A model generated the notes under the pieces. It worked only from the letters and a program-made list of their open reading frames with translations, was not told the DNA's origin and ran no database searches. Both the position numbers and the translations under genes were made by a program. Below are positions 8,753 through 17,283 of a stretch of 64,000 nt of DNA, in pieces. Origin of the DNA: Corynebacterium atypicum (GTDB lineage Bacteria; Actinomycetota; Actinomycetes; Mycobacteriales; Mycobacteriaceae); the NCBI RefSeq assembly GCF_000732945.1, contig NZ_CP008944.1:1086553-1150552 (forward strand), given 5' to 3'. The stretch's first letter is position 1. The number at the start of each line of letters is the position of its first letter.

Positions 8753-9826
8753 ATGACTCACGGTCTTCCCTACGACGCACTCCTTGTGCTCTCCTTCGGC
8801 GGCCCCGAAGCCCCGGAGGAGGTTATCCCGTTTCTGCAGAATGTCACCCGTGGGCGCGGAATCCCGGTGTCGCGCCTCGAGGTAGTCGGCGAGCATTATT
8901 ACCACTTCGGGGGCAAGAGCCCGCTGAACGACTTGAACCTAGAGATGATCGACAATATCAAGGCGGAACTGGGCCGCCGGGACTACTCATTGCCGGTCTA
9001 TTTTGGCAACCGTAACTGGCACCCGCTCTTCGAAGACACCGCCGAACAAATGGCCCGCGACGGCGTGCGCCGCGCTCTGGTCTTCGCCACCTCCGCCTGG
9101 GGTGGATACTCGGGCGCAACACAGTACGACGAGGACATCTCGCGCATCCGCGAGCACCTTTCCGGCCAGGGGCTGCTGGAAATCGAATGGGTGAAGCTGC
9201 GGCAGTTCTTTAACCACCCCGGGTTCATCCGCGAGGTGGCAGCCGGGCTACGTGATGCCCGCGCAAAGTTCGGCGCCGCTGAGGCCCCGCGCCTCATCTT
9301 CACCGCCCACTCCGTCCCGCTGTCGAAGCCGGACCCCGAGGGGCGTCCGACCGCCTCGGATATCTACTTGGCTCAGGTTCGCGAGGCCGCCCGCCTGGTG
9401 GCGCTCGAGCTCGGCACGGACGACTACGACGTCGTCTGGCAGTCGCGCTCGGGCCCGCCGCACCAGCCCTGGCTCGAGCCGGACGTGGTCGATCACGTCA
9501 CGAGGCTGCACGAGGAGGAAGGGCTCGACGCCGTCCTGTGCTGTCCGATCGGGTTTATCTCCGATCACATGGAAGTGGTCTGGGACTTAGACACCGAGCT
9601 GCGTCAGGCCTGCGAGGAGATGGGCGTGCACCTCGTGCGCGCGCGCACCGCGGGCACCACCCGCAACTTCGCATCAACCGTTGTGAACCTCGTCGAAGAG
9701 GCCAGCGGCCTGCGTGAGGTCGAGTTCTTAGGCGAGCGCCCCGGCTGGGGGGTCTCCGTTAACGGCCAGCTCGCGGCGCAATACCCGGCTGGCGCGCCTG
9801 CGGCTAGCGGGAGCGCCGGCGACTAG
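8753..9826 (+). CDS. hemH: Ferrochelatase (coproporphyrin ferrochelatase type)
   Basis: It inserts ferrous iron into a porphyrin; in Actinobacteria the substrate is coproporphyrin III (CpfC, coproporphyrin-dependent haem pathway). The 357-residue protein starts MTHGLPYDALLVLSFGGPEA, the classic opening. The conserved His is in FTAHSVPLS (about residue 185) and the Glu in SDHMEVVWDLDTE (about 274). The ATG at 8753 is favoured over an upstream GTG: TAGCCT lies 7 nt before it, the spacing of a -10 box for a leaderless transcript. It is preceded by the ripA terminator, so it has its own promoter. Confidence 0.96.
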   Translation: MTHGLPYDALLVLSFGGPEAPEEVIPFLQNVTRGRGIPVSRLEVVGEHYYHFGGKSPLNDLNLEMIDNIKAELGRRDYSLPVYFGNRNWHPLFEDTAEQMARDGVRRALVFATSAWGGYSGATQYDEDISRIREHLSGQGLLEIEWVKLRQFFNHPGFIREVAAGLRDARAKFGAAEAPRLIFTAHSVPLSKPDPEGRPTASDIYLAQVREAARLVALELGTDDYDVVWQSRSGPPHQPWLEPDVVDHVTRLHEEEGLDAVLCCPIGFISDHMEVVWDLDTELRQACEEMGVHLVRARTAGTTRNFASTVVNLVEEASGLREVEFLGERPGWGVSVNGQLAAQYPAGAPAASGSAGD

Positions 9827-9838
9827 CCGCCCGGCGGC

Positions 9839-10625
9839 CTAGTGTGCCGCGCGCATCAGCTCGCGCACAGCATAGTCCACCGCCGCGATGCGGGCCCTGC
9901 GCACCGGCGCCAGCAGGGTCAAAAGCTGAGGGTCGAAGCGGCGCTCGCCGGCCTTATCGAGCACCCGGTACAGCACCCCAGCGACCCGGTCCGCGCGCGA
10001 GGAGCTTCACGGCGCGCGTCGGAACCCCGGGCGGCAGGTATCCGACTTCGACGAAGTCATCGAGGCGGCCCACTGTGAGCCGCGGCGACTCCCCGTGGGC
10101 AAGCGGCCGCAGGCCGGAGGCCTCGATGAGCCCGGCTGCCTGCCGGGTCGCCTCGGCGAGGAGGAGGTCAGCCTCGCCGGGGGAGAGGTAGTCCGGTGCG
10201 GGCAACGGCTCGGCGTACTCGAAGGTCTGCCAGTGCACCTCGCCCTCGTCCGGGCCGGAGGCCACCGGGACGACGGCGACCTGCGGGGCACCCGGCTCTG
10301 CGTCGAGGACCACGGCCCCTTCGGCCGCGGCGGCAAGCTCGGCTGCGCGCGTGCCGGCAGGCAGCCGCGGCGGGTCGCCGGGGCCGCCGGCGACGATCCT
10401 CAAGGGGCGTGCCGCGGATCGGCCTGCGCGCACGGCGTGCGCGCGGCGCAGAAACGAGAAGAGATCGATCGCGGGCGCATCGTCGCCGAAGAAGTGTGCC
10501 CGGCCGTCGGCGCCGAGCGCTGCCAGCGCGTCGTCGGCAGGCGCGGTGCCGGCCAAAAAGGCCGCGAGCCAGAGGGCTTGGTGCGGCAGGTGCGGAAAGA
10601 AACGGAAAGCCTGAGCATCGGACAC
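9839..10625 (-). pseudogene. Conserved actinobacterial protein (Rv1486c-like) with a +1 frameshift
   Basis: Two minus-strand frames join into one protein. The first runs from a GTG (10623-10625, MSDAQAFRFFPHLPHQALW) to a stop near 9954. The second continues from about 9990 to a TAG at 9839-9841 and encodes a well-formed tail (VLYRVLDKAGERRFDPQ then RARIAAVDYAVRELM). The join falls in the alternating CG run at 9991-9999, so one extra base or two missing bases would explain it. Reconstructed length is about 261 residues. The ferrochelatase-adjacent, convergent position matches M. tuberculosis Rv1486c. Function unknown. Sequencing error is as likely as true inactivation. Confidence 0.7.
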
Positions 10626-10698
10626 CCGCCTTACTCTAACGCCCACCGCAGCACGCGGGCCTACCCCGCACCCGGGCGCGCGGAGGGTGCGCCGGGCA

Positions 10699-10718
10699 GG
10701 CGATTAGGCTTAATCGCC
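10699..10718. promoter_or_regulatory. Palindrome abutting the DUF3097 start codon
   Basis: GGCGATTA-GGCT-TAATCGCC is a perfect 8-4-8 inverted repeat ending at the base before the ATG at 10719. The embedded TAGGCT (10705-10710) could be the -10 box of a leaderless transcript, in which case the repeat is an operator over the promoter. Otherwise it is an RNA hairpin over the ribosome site. Confidence 0.6.
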
Positions 10719-11564
10719 ATGAGCTTTTTCGACCCCTACGCCGGCGACATCCTTTCTGGGCACAAGCGCAACCAGCCGCGCACGTTTCCGGAGGTCCCGG
10801 CGCGCCGCGGCGAGGTCGTGGAGGTTTTCGGTATGGATTTTGTCGGCGCGATCCTGGGCGTCGAGCGCACCACCAACGGCGAGATGCTCCGCCTGGAAGA
10901 CCGGCGCGGCCGCGAGCGGGTATTCGCGATGATTCCCGGGGGCTTCTTGTACGAGGGCAACCGGGTCACCCTGATTCGCGACGTCGCTGCTCAGCCCCGC
11001 CCCAGCCAGCACTCGAACTCGGGCTCGCGGCGGGTGGCGCAGGTAAGCGCCAAGGTCGCCGCACCCTCCAGGATCTGGGTCGAGGGGATTCATGACGCCG
11101 CGATCGTGGAGAAGGTGTGGGGCCATGACCTGCGCGTCGAGGGCGTTGCGGTGGAGTACCTCGAGGGCCTAGACAACCTCCCGCAGCGACTCGAGGAGTT
11201 TCGTCCCGGGCCCGGCCGACGCATTGGAGTGCTCGCCGATCACCTGGTGCGCGGCAGCAAGGAGACCCGCCTTGCCGCAGGCGTAGGCGAACACGTCCTG
11301 GTCACCGGCCACCCGTTTATTGATATCTGGGCGGCGGTGAAGCCTGCCAGCGTCGGCATCCGGAGGTGGCCCGAGGTGCCGCGCGGCGAGGACTGGAAGA
11401 CGGGGGTGTGCCGGCGGCTGGGGTGGTCCGACCCGCGGGAGGGATGGAGCCGCGTGTTCGCTGCAGTCAATACGTTTCGGGATCTCGACTCCAGCCTGAT
11501 CGGCGCGGTCGAGCGTTTGGTGGACTTTGTGACCAACCCGCAGCTGGCCAAGACGGATGCCTAG
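10719..11564 (+). CDS. DUF3097 family protein
   Basis: The 281-residue protein starts MSFFDPYAGDILSGHKRNQP and contains a basic first domain (about 1-100) and a second half with RIWVEGIHDAAIVEKVWGHD, resembling a TOPRIM-like fold seen in DUF3097 proteins. Acidic residues in VEGIHDA and GVLADHLV fit TOPRIM metal positions; that fold assignment is my inference. It is widespread in Actinobacteria and of unknown function; a nucleic-acid role is plausible. The ATG at 10719 was chosen because the upstream extension is antisense to the preceding gene. An unusual perfect palindrome lies directly before the start. Confidence 0.85.
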   Translation: MSFFDPYAGDILSGHKRNQPRTFPEVPARRGEVVEVFGMDFVGAILGVERTTNGEMLRLEDRRGRERVFAMIPGGFLYEGNRVTLIRDVAAQPRPSQHSNSGSRRVAQVSAKVAAPSRIWVEGIHDAAIVEKVWGHDLRVEGVAVEYLEGLDNLPQRLEEFRPGPGRRIGVLADHLVRGSKETRLAAGVGEHVLVTGHPFIDIWAAVKPASVGIRRWPEVPRGEDWKTGVCRRLGWSDPREGWSRVFAAVNTFRDLDSSLIGAVERLVDFVTNPQLAKTDA

Positions 11565-11579
11565 GCGCGTTGGCCTTGG

Positions 11580-11602
11580 GCCGCGCGACGCGGCGGGCTT
11601 TT
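11580..11602 (+). terminator. Probable terminator after DUF3097 gene
   Basis: GCCGCG-CGA-CGCGGC (11580-11594; the loop is CGA) is followed by GGGCTTTT. The stem is short but GC-only, and it lies 16 nt after the stop codon. Confidence 0.5.
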
Positions 11603-11681
11603 AGAAAAGCTCGTAACAATCGCATGACAGTGCGGCCGGGGCCGTAGAAGCTGCGGTGGGCGTCCCGTAATCTGGTAAGCC

Positions 11682-12110
11682 GTGGGAACCATCATCTGGC
11701 TGATAGTCACGCTTGTGCTCGCTGGTCTGGAGCTGGCAGCGGGCGAGTTCACGTTTTTGATGCTCGCCGGCGGCGCGCTCGCGGCCACCGGGGCCTCGCT
11801 GATCGGCGGCCCGGTGTGGGTGGATGTGGTGACCTTCGCCATCGTGTCGGTGGGCCTTATCGTATTTTTGCGGCCGCTGTTGCGCCGCAAGATGCGCTCC
11901 CCGCTGGCTTTAGATACCTCCCCGCAAGCCCTCGTGGGCACCACAGTGGAGGTGCTCGAGGACACCGGCGCGCACTCCGGGCAGATTCGCCTCGACGGCT
12001 CGATCTGGTCTGCGCGTTCGCTGGACCCGGCGGTGACGTTCCGGGCGGGCGAGATCGCAAGCGTGGTACGTATCGACGCAACGACCGCCATCATTTGGAA
12101 GGAACCTTAA
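11682..12110 (+). CDS. NfeD-family membrane protein
   Basis: The 142-residue protein has two or three N-terminal membrane segments (TIIWLIVTLVLAGLELAAGE, then about residues 25-65) and a C-terminal OB-fold-like domain (about 80-140) starting near LVGTTVEVLED. This is the short NfeD form, which works with stomatin-type SPFH proteins at the membrane. The partner follows 6 bp downstream, supporting an operon. The GTG at 11682 is preceded by TAATCT, a possible -10 box. Confidence 0.88.
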   Translation: MGTIIWLIVTLVLAGLELAAGEFTFLMLAGGALAATGASLIGGPVWVDVVTFAIVSVGLIVFLRPLLRRKMRSPLALDTSPQALVGTTVEVLEDTGAHSGQIRLDGSIWSARSLDPAVTFRAGEIASVVRIDATTAIIWKEP

Positions 12111-12116
12111 AAGCTT

Positions 12117-13232
12117 ATGACCGGATCAGGGATAGCCGGAATCGCCGTCTTGGTGGCGATCCTGTTCTTTGTGTGCCTGGTGGTGTTTAAATCCATCGCG
12201 CTGATCCCGCAAGGGGAGGCGGCGGTGATCGAGCGCCTGGGGCGGTACACCAGGACCGTCTCCGGGGGGATCACGCTGCTCTTTCCCTTCATCGACCGGG
12301 TGCGCGCCCGGGTGGACACCCGCGAGCGGGTCGTGTCCTTTCCGCCGCAGGCGGTGATCACGGAGGATAACTTGACCGTGGCGATCGACATCGTGGTCAC
12401 CTTCCAGATCAACGACCCTGCGCGCGCCATCTACGGGGTGGACAACTACATCGTGGGCGTGGAGCAGATCTCCGTGGCTACGTTGCGCGACGTGGTCGGC
12501 GGCATGACGCTCGAGGAGACGCTGACCTCGCGGGAGGTGATCAACCGGCGGCTGCGCGGCGAATTGGACGCGGCAACCACTAAGTGGGGCTTGCGGATCT
12601 CCCGGGTGGAGCTCAAGGCCATCGATCCGCCGCCGTCGATCCAGCAGTCGATGGAAATGCAGATGAAGGCAGACCGGGAGAAGCGCGCCACGATCCTGAC
12701 GGCCGAGGGGCAGCGCGAAGCAGACATCAAGACCGCAGAGGGCGAGAAGCAGGCCCGAATTCTGTCGGCCGAGGGGGAGAAGCACGCCGCGATCCTGGCC
12801 GCGGAGGCCGAGCGGCAGGCTGAGATTCTGCGCGCCGAGGCCCGGGCCGTGCAGAAGATCAACGCCGCGATTAAGGCCTCACAGCCGACCCCGGAGGTCT
12901 TGGCCTACCAGTACCTGGATAAGCTCCCGCAGATCGCCGATGGCCAGTCCTCTACGGTGTGGATGATCCCCGCGCAGTTCGGCGACGCGCTCGAGAAGTT
13001 CGCCCGTGCGCTCAGCAAGGAGGACGCCGACGGCGTGTTCCGCTATGAGCCTGGGGACGTCGACGAGAAGACACGCGAGATGGCGGCGTCGGACAACACG
13101 GACGAGTGGTTCTCTACCGAATCGGATCCGCAGATCGCGGCGGCGGTCGCGGCAGCGAATGCGGTGGCGAACAAGCCGGTTGACCCGAGCTTGGCCGAGA
13201 TGAAGGCCGAGGCCGAGCAGCCCGAGGCCTAG
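12117..13232 (+). CDS. SPFH/band 7 (stomatin-like, QmcA-type) membrane protein
   Basis: The 371-residue protein has an N-terminal membrane anchor (GIAGIAVLVAILFFVCLVVF), an SPFH domain (about 25-190, PQGEAAVIERLGRYTRTVSGG), and a helical region with repeated AEGE/AEAE segments (about 195-245) that should form a coiled coil. Family members assemble into large membrane rings that organise lipid microdomains and pair with NfeD proteins. It is co-encoded with NfeD. The tail (about 300-371) is Ala/Glu/Asp-rich and probably disordered. It ends 4 bp inside the convergent gene. Confidence 0.92.
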   Translation: MTGSGIAGIAVLVAILFFVCLVVFKSIALIPQGEAAVIERLGRYTRTVSGGITLLFPFIDRVRARVDTRERVVSFPPQAVITEDNLTVAIDIVVTFQINDPARAIYGVDNYIVGVEQISVATLRDVVGGMTLEETLTSREVINRRLRGELDAATTKWGLRISRVELKAIDPPPSIQQSMEMQMKADREKRATILTAEGQREADIKTAEGEKQARILSAEGEKHAAILAAEAERQAEILRAEARAVQKINAAIKASQPTPEVLAYQYLDKLPQIADGQSSTVWMIPAQFGDALEKFARALSKEDADGVFRYEPGDVDEKTREMAASDNTDEWFSTESDPQIAAAVAAANAVANKPVDPSLAEMKAEAEQPEA

Positions 13233-13795
13233 CGGGTGTGCGCCTCTGCCGCGGCGATGAGGTTGACCGCCAGCCGGCAGCCCGCATTTTCGGCGGCCCA
13301 CCCGGCGGCAAAGAGGCGCTGTGATATCGCCTGCTTGGTGATGCCCAGCTCGTGGGCGGCTTCGATCTGGCTGATGCCGCTGCGCATCAGGGAGGTCGCC
13401 TCTCGCCCTTCATAGGAGCGCTTGGCCAGAACCTGCCCCAAGAGTAGAAAAACCGCCGCGATGTTGTCTCCGGCCTGGCTGGTGGCGTCAGGGATCACCC
13501 GCGCGCGCACTGTTCCAGGCCGCCCGGCGGAACCGAGGGCCGCGGTTGCCGCCGCGGATGCTGCCGCCGGCTCGGCGGCGATGCCGAGCCCCAGGGCCCA
13601 GGAAGCGTCAGAGAGCAGCGCCATAGCGACGTCGCAGAGGCTTTCCGGAGTACCAACCGGGGCTCGGATGTCCTCGATGCCGATGCGCTCGAACTCGCCG
13701 ACGTCGGGGAGAGTGGCCAGCGCGGCGGCGGCACGCCCGACGTAGTCGGCGCGGCGACGGCTCCGTCCTCGATAGCGGGCGTGGATGGCAAGCAT
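13229..13795 (-). CDS. Hypothetical protein with C-terminal helix-turn-helix
   Basis: The 188-residue protein has an Ala-rich helical body and near residues 140-170 the segment SGISQIEAAHELGITKQAIS, a good helix-turn-helix of the sigma-region-4/SatD-like kind. It is probably a DNA-binding regulator, but I do not recognise the family firmly. The N-terminus is strongly basic (ARYRGRSRRRADYVGRAA). It is convergent with the stomatin gene (4-bp overlap). Confidence 0.65.
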   Translation of the reverse strand: MLAIHARYRGRSRRRADYVGRAAAALATLPDVGEFERIGIEDIRAPVGTPESLCDVAMALLSDASWALGLGIAAEPAAASAAATAALGSAGRPGTVRARVIPDATSQAGDNIAAVFLLLGQVLAKRSYEGREATSLMRSGISQIEAAHELGITKQAISQRLFAAGWAAENAGCRLAVNLIAAAEAHTR

Positions 13796-13836
13796 GTGGT
13801 CGGCCTCTCTTTCCGGTCAGGTCTTAGGCCTTGATT

Positions 13837-14562
13837 TTATGGTCTTGAGTGTACCGGCATCTTCCCGTCCGCGATGAGCCCCGCCACGCCAATCAACCCG
13901 AAGGCCACGGCGACGACCACAATCACCGGGTCGGCGTGGCCGGTGAGGGTATCGCCGAAAAAGACCAACGCGATCGTGTTGGGAGCCGACCCGACGAGCG
14001 TGGCGATAGTAAAGGGTAAAACCTTGACGGGGGAGAGGGCCGCAGCGCAGTTCAGCACGAAGAAGGGGATGCCTGCGATCAGCCGCAGCGAGCCCACCGC
14101 CAGCCAGCCGCGCTCGACCAGGCGGGCGTTAATGCCCGCGACCGCGGGGTGCTTGAGCCGCGGGCGCATCCAATCGCCGAGCAGGCCGCGGATGATGCAC
14201 AGCGACACCATCGCGGAGACGGTCGTCGCCGAGATAGCGAGAACGGCGCCCACCAACGGCCCGAAAAGGATCCCGGAGGCGAGGGTGAGAAAGGTCCGCG
14301 GCACCGGAAACTGCGTGATTCCGATATAGAGCAGCCAGAAAAGCACGACGAAGCCGTCGCCGGCCTGGTCTGACCAGCGCCGCAGCTGCGCCAGCGTGGG
14401 GACGTCAAAGAAAATCAGGGCGGCGGCAGCCGCGGCTACCGCCACGGCGACCAGTACCTTGCGCCAGGCCGGCCAGGCTTTGACGGAGCGGTAGGCGTCG
14501 CCGAGCAGGCCCAGGAAAAAGTCGGCGAAGCTGCGCAGCCACCACCACAGGTGCGAGAGCAT
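13837..14562 (-). CDS. TVP38/TMEM64 (VTT domain) membrane protein
   Basis: The 241-residue integral membrane protein has about six hydrophobic segments and the VTT/SNARE-associated signature region including PVPRTFLTLASGILFGPLVG (about residues 85-105) and a second re-entrant element near SLRLIAGIPFFVLNCAAALS. DedA/TVP38 proteins are linked to lipid scrambling and envelope homeostasis. It is encoded 3 bp downstream of the acetyltransferase, so the two are probably co-transcribed. Confidence 0.9.
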   Translation of the reverse strand: MLSHLWWWLRSFADFFLGLLGDAYRSVKAWPAWRKVLVAVAVAAAAAALIFFDVPTLAQLRRWSDQAGDGFVVLFWLLYIGITQFPVPRTFLTLASGILFGPLVGAVLAISATTVSAMVSLCIIRGLLGDWMRPRLKHPAVAGINARLVERGWLAVGSLRLIAGIPFFVLNCAAALSPVKVLPFTIATLVGSAPNTIALVFFGDTLTGHADPVIVVVAVAFGLIGVAGLIADGKMPVHSRP

Positions 14563-14565
14563 CGG

Positions 14566-15234
14566 CTAATCGGCGCTGGGCTCGGTGGGGGTGCGCTCCC
14601 CATCCCGCGGCGCTTTCAGCCGCGGGGCCTTCCACATCGCAAGCTCGTTCGGGCCGGCGGAACCAAAAAGCGGCAGTCGGCCCAACGGCACGAAGCCGAG
14701 CCGCTCGTAGAGCCGCGCTGACTTCGGCGTGGTGGCCTCCAGGTAGATCGCCTCATCTCCAGCGCGCTTAAGGCCATGGTTCAATAGGGCGGTTCCCACC
14801 CCGCGCCCCTGAGCGGCAGGGCCGACGGCGAGCACAAAAAGATACCAGTGGGGAAAACGCGGCTGGAAGCTGTCCTCGATGCGGCTGCGACGCATCACCG
14901 TCTCGGAGTTGCGGCCAAAGATGCGCGCGCGCTCGCCGGCGGTGCTCACCTGGTCCACGCGGCCTGGGGTGGCGTCCGGGGTGTCCCAGAGAGCCACCCC
15001 GAGGGCGGGCGCGTCCTCGGCGGCGTTATCGCAGGCGACGTCGATGCGCCCGTGCACCGAGTATTCGTAGTCGATGTCGGCGGTGAGCATGCGCTCGATG
15101 GCCTCGCGGTGGCCCATCCCCACCGCAAGCGGCGTCGTCCGGCAAAAGTAGGGATCCTCTTCGAAGGCATCGACGAGGATAGCAAGCACGCGTTTTTTGT
15201 CTCGGGGCTCGTACGGGCGGATCACGATAGTCAT
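14566..15234 (-). CDS. GNAT-family N-acetyltransferase
   Basis: The 222-residue protein has a GNAT domain. The acetyl-CoA loop is in VGPAAQGRGVGTALLNHGL (about residues 140-158), followed by ATTPKSARLYERLGFVPLG, the usual motif B. The acceptor substrate cannot be read from sequence. It is transcribed with the VTT membrane protein. The tail (KAPRLKAPRDGERTPTEPS) is low-complexity. Confidence 0.85.
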   Translation of the reverse strand: MTIVIRPYEPRDKKRVLAILVDAFEEDPYFCRTTPLAVGMGHREAIERMLTADIDYEYSVHGRIDVACDNAAEDAPALGVALWDTPDATPGRVDQVSTAGERARIFGRNSETVMRRSRIEDSFQPRFPHWYLFVLAVGPAAQGRGVGTALLNHGLKRAGDEAIYLEATTPKSARLYERLGFVPLGRLPLFGSAGPNELAMWKAPRLKAPRDGERTPTEPSAD

Positions 15235-15289
15235 GACTTACTAGTTTATGGCCACCGTCTGGACTGCGCGTCTCCGGGGCGCGCGACGA

Positions 15290-15329
15290 GGCGGCGAAAA
15301 ACCCCGAAGGCCGGCGGGCCTTCGGGGTT
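15290..15329 (-). terminator. Intrinsic terminator of the tRNA-Leu transcript
   Basis: The perfect 13-bp arms AACCCCGAAGGCC and GGCCTTCGGGGTT (15300-15312 and 15317-15329) surround a 4-nt loop. On the minus strand the stem is followed by TTTTCGCC. It lies 15 nt beyond the tRNA 3' end. Confidence 0.9.
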
Positions 15330-15344
15330 GGTATTCGCTTTTCG

Positions 15345-15430
15345 TGCCCGGAGGGGGACTTGAACCCCCACGTCCGTTAATAGGACACTAGCACCTCAAG
15401 CTAGCGCGTCTGCCATTCCGCCACCCGGGC
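15345..15430 (-). tRNA. leuT: tRNA-Leu (anticodon GAG)
   Basis: The minus strand reads GCCCGGGTGGCGGAATGGCA at the 5' end, with acceptor arm GCCCGGG pairing with TCCGGGC, a T-arm GGGGGTTCAAGTCCCCC and discriminator A. The anticodon loop CTTGAGG gives GAG, which reads CUC/CUU Leu codons. The long variable arm (GTGTCCTATTAACGGACGT) is typical of class II tRNA-Leu. CCA is not encoded. The gene symbol is generic. Confidence 0.95.
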
Positions 15431-15601
15431 AAGGTGGTTTTCGTCATATCCTGGCGAGCAACGGTGACTACCTTATCTTGAAGCCGCGGAGATGAACAAA
15501 TAGCCAGGTGATCGGGATAAAGGGGAGCGGTTATGAGGTGGATCGGGGAAAACCATTCGGGCCTTAGCGCGGCGGGAGCTTTTTGGGTAAGAGTGAACGG
15601 T

Positions 15602-16147
15602 ATGAGCAACACACCGAGATACATAGACGATCGTTTTCCGGGGCCGGACCCGTACGCGCCCTTGGTTGACGTCCCGAGTTTTCCACTCACCTCCGCCGAC
15701 ATCGAGCAGGGGCAGAAACTTGATGAAGCCCAAACTTCTGCCGCCAACGTCTCGCCCGAGCTGTCCTGGTCCGAGCTGCCCGAGGGTACCAAGTCGCTGG
15801 CCGTAACCTGCTTCGATCCCGACACCCCGACGGCCGCGGGGTTCTGGCACTGGGCCGCCTTCAACATCCCGGCAGACGTCACCGGGCTCGCCCGGGGCGC
15901 CGGCGAGCGCGAGGACCTCGGCATCGAGGGCGCGGTGGCCCTACGCAACGACGGTGGCACGCGAGCCTACGTGGGCGCGGCCCCGCCGGCCGGGCACGGT
16001 CCGCACCGCTACCTCTTCGCCGTGCACGCGGTGGACACCGAGAAGCTCGACATCGACCCGGATGCCACCGCCACGGTGCTCGGCTTCAACCTCAACTTTC
16101 ACTCGCTTGGCCGGGCGATCGTCTGGGGTTGGTTCGAGAACAAGTAA
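15602..16147 (+). CDS. YbhB/YbcL family (PEBP, Raf-kinase-inhibitor-like) protein
   Basis: The 181-residue phosphatidylethanolamine-binding-like protein contains the family's ligand-pocket motifs: VTCFDPDTPTAAGFWHWAAF (about residues 79-98) and PPAGHGPHRYLFAVHAVD (about 130-147). Bacterial members have no firm function. I chose the ATG at 15602 (MSNTPRYIDDRF); extending upstream to 15533 adds residues unlike the family. It has no signal peptide, so it is cytosolic. It is convergent with pyrD (1 bp apart). Confidence 0.92.
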   Translation: MSNTPRYIDDRFPGPDPYAPLVDVPSFPLTSADIEQGQKLDEAQTSAANVSPELSWSELPEGTKSLAVTCFDPDTPTAAGFWHWAAFNIPADVTGLARGAGEREDLGIEGAVALRNDGGTRAYVGAAPPAGHGPHRYLFAVHAVDTEKLDIDPDATATVLGFNLNFHSLGRAIVWGWFENK

Positions 16148-16148
16148 C

Positions 16149-17246
16149 CTAGGCGTCCAGCCACTCGCGCCGGCAACCGACGGCCTGGGTGATCGAGGTG
16201 AAGCCCTGGCGGCGCAGCTGCTGGGCAAGCCCCACATGGATGTCCCGGATCCAGTCGGGGCCGCCATAAATCATCCCCGTATAGCCCTGCAGCAGGCTGG
16301 CGCCCCCGGCGATGCGCGCCCAGGCGTCCTCGGCACTAAAAATCCCGCCCGACGCCACGAGCACGAGCTTGCCGCCCACGCGCTCGCTTAGTCGCTCGAG
16401 AACGGCGAGAGCCCGCCCGCGCAGGGGCAGCCCCGAGATTCCGCCTGAGCCCATCGCTTCGACTTCGGCGGCGGGCGTGCGCAACCCGTCGCGGGAGATG
16501 GTGGTATTGGTGGCGACGATGCCGGCGAGCCCGAGCTCCACCGCCAGGTCTGCAGCGGCGTCGATAGCGGCGTCGTCGAGGTCGGGGGCGATCTTCACCA
16601 GGACCGGAACCTGGGCCTCTTCCTGCACCGCGAGAAGAATCGGGCGCAGGCGCTGCGCGGCCTGGAGATCCCGCAGACCCGGGGTGTTCGGCGAGGAGAC
16701 GTTGACCACCACGAAGTCGGCCAGCCGGCCGAGCATACGCGCGGAGAAGCGATAGTCCTCGACCGCTTGAGCAACGTCCGTCGCCTTCGTCTTGCCGATG
16801 TTGATCCCAATGAGCCCGGCGCCCTGCCTGCGCCGCAGCTCGGCGGCGACAGCCTCGGCGCCGGGGTTGTTAAAGCCCATCCGGTTGAGCAGGGCCTTAT
16901 CGCTGGGCAACCGGTAGAGCCGCGGGGCGGGGTTACCGGGCTGCCCTTGGGCGGTCACCGTACCCAGCTCCGCGTATCCGAAGCCGACCCCGGCCCACAC
17001 ATCCGGCGCCTGCGCCGCCTTGTCAAAACCCGCGGCCAGCCCGAGCGGCCGGGAGAAAGTCAGGCCAAAAAGCTCCTGGGAGAGGATGGCGTCGTCGACC
17101 GGAAGCGTCTTTTCTAGCACCCAGCGCGCCGCCGGGACACGCTGCGCTAGGCGGAGGGCCTTCATGATGATCCCGTGGATCCGTTCCGGGGGGATGCGAA
17201 ACATCAGTCGGAGCGCGGCCTGGTAGGCCTCGTGGCGAAAACTCAT
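16149..17246 (-). CDS. pyrD: Dihydroorotate dehydrogenase (quinone), class 2
   Basis: It oxidises dihydroorotate to orotate in pyrimidine synthesis, passing electrons to menaquinone. The 365-residue protein has the class 2 N-terminal membrane-associating helices ([20 protein letters not shown]) and the FMN barrel: [47 protein letters not shown] (catalytic Ser in NVSSPNTPG), [11 protein letters not shown] and [14 protein letters not shown]. The ATG at 17246 was chosen at the family's usual N-terminus; the frame extends further upstream but in proline/serine-rich noise. Confidence 0.96.
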   Translation of the reverse strand: MSFRHEAYQAALRLMFRIPPERIHGIIMKALRLAQRVPAARWVLEKTLPVDDAILSQELFGLTFSRPLGLAAGFDKAAQAPDVWAGVGFGYAELGTVTAQGQPGNPAPRLYRLPSDKALLNRMGFNNPGAEAVAAELRRRQGAGLIGINIGKTKATDVAQAVEDYRFSARMLGRLADFVVVNVSSPNTPGLRDLQAAQRLRPILLAVQEEAQVPVLVKIAPDLDDAAIDAAADLAVELGLAGIVATNTTISRDGLRTPAAEVEAMGSGGISGLPLRGRALAVLERLSERVGGKLVLVASGGIFSAEDAWARIAGGASLLQGYTGMIYGGPDWIRDIHVGLAQQLRRQGFTSITQAVGCRREWLDA

Positions 17247-17283
17247 GGCAGAAAATCCTTTGCTGACGTAACCGCGGGGGAGG

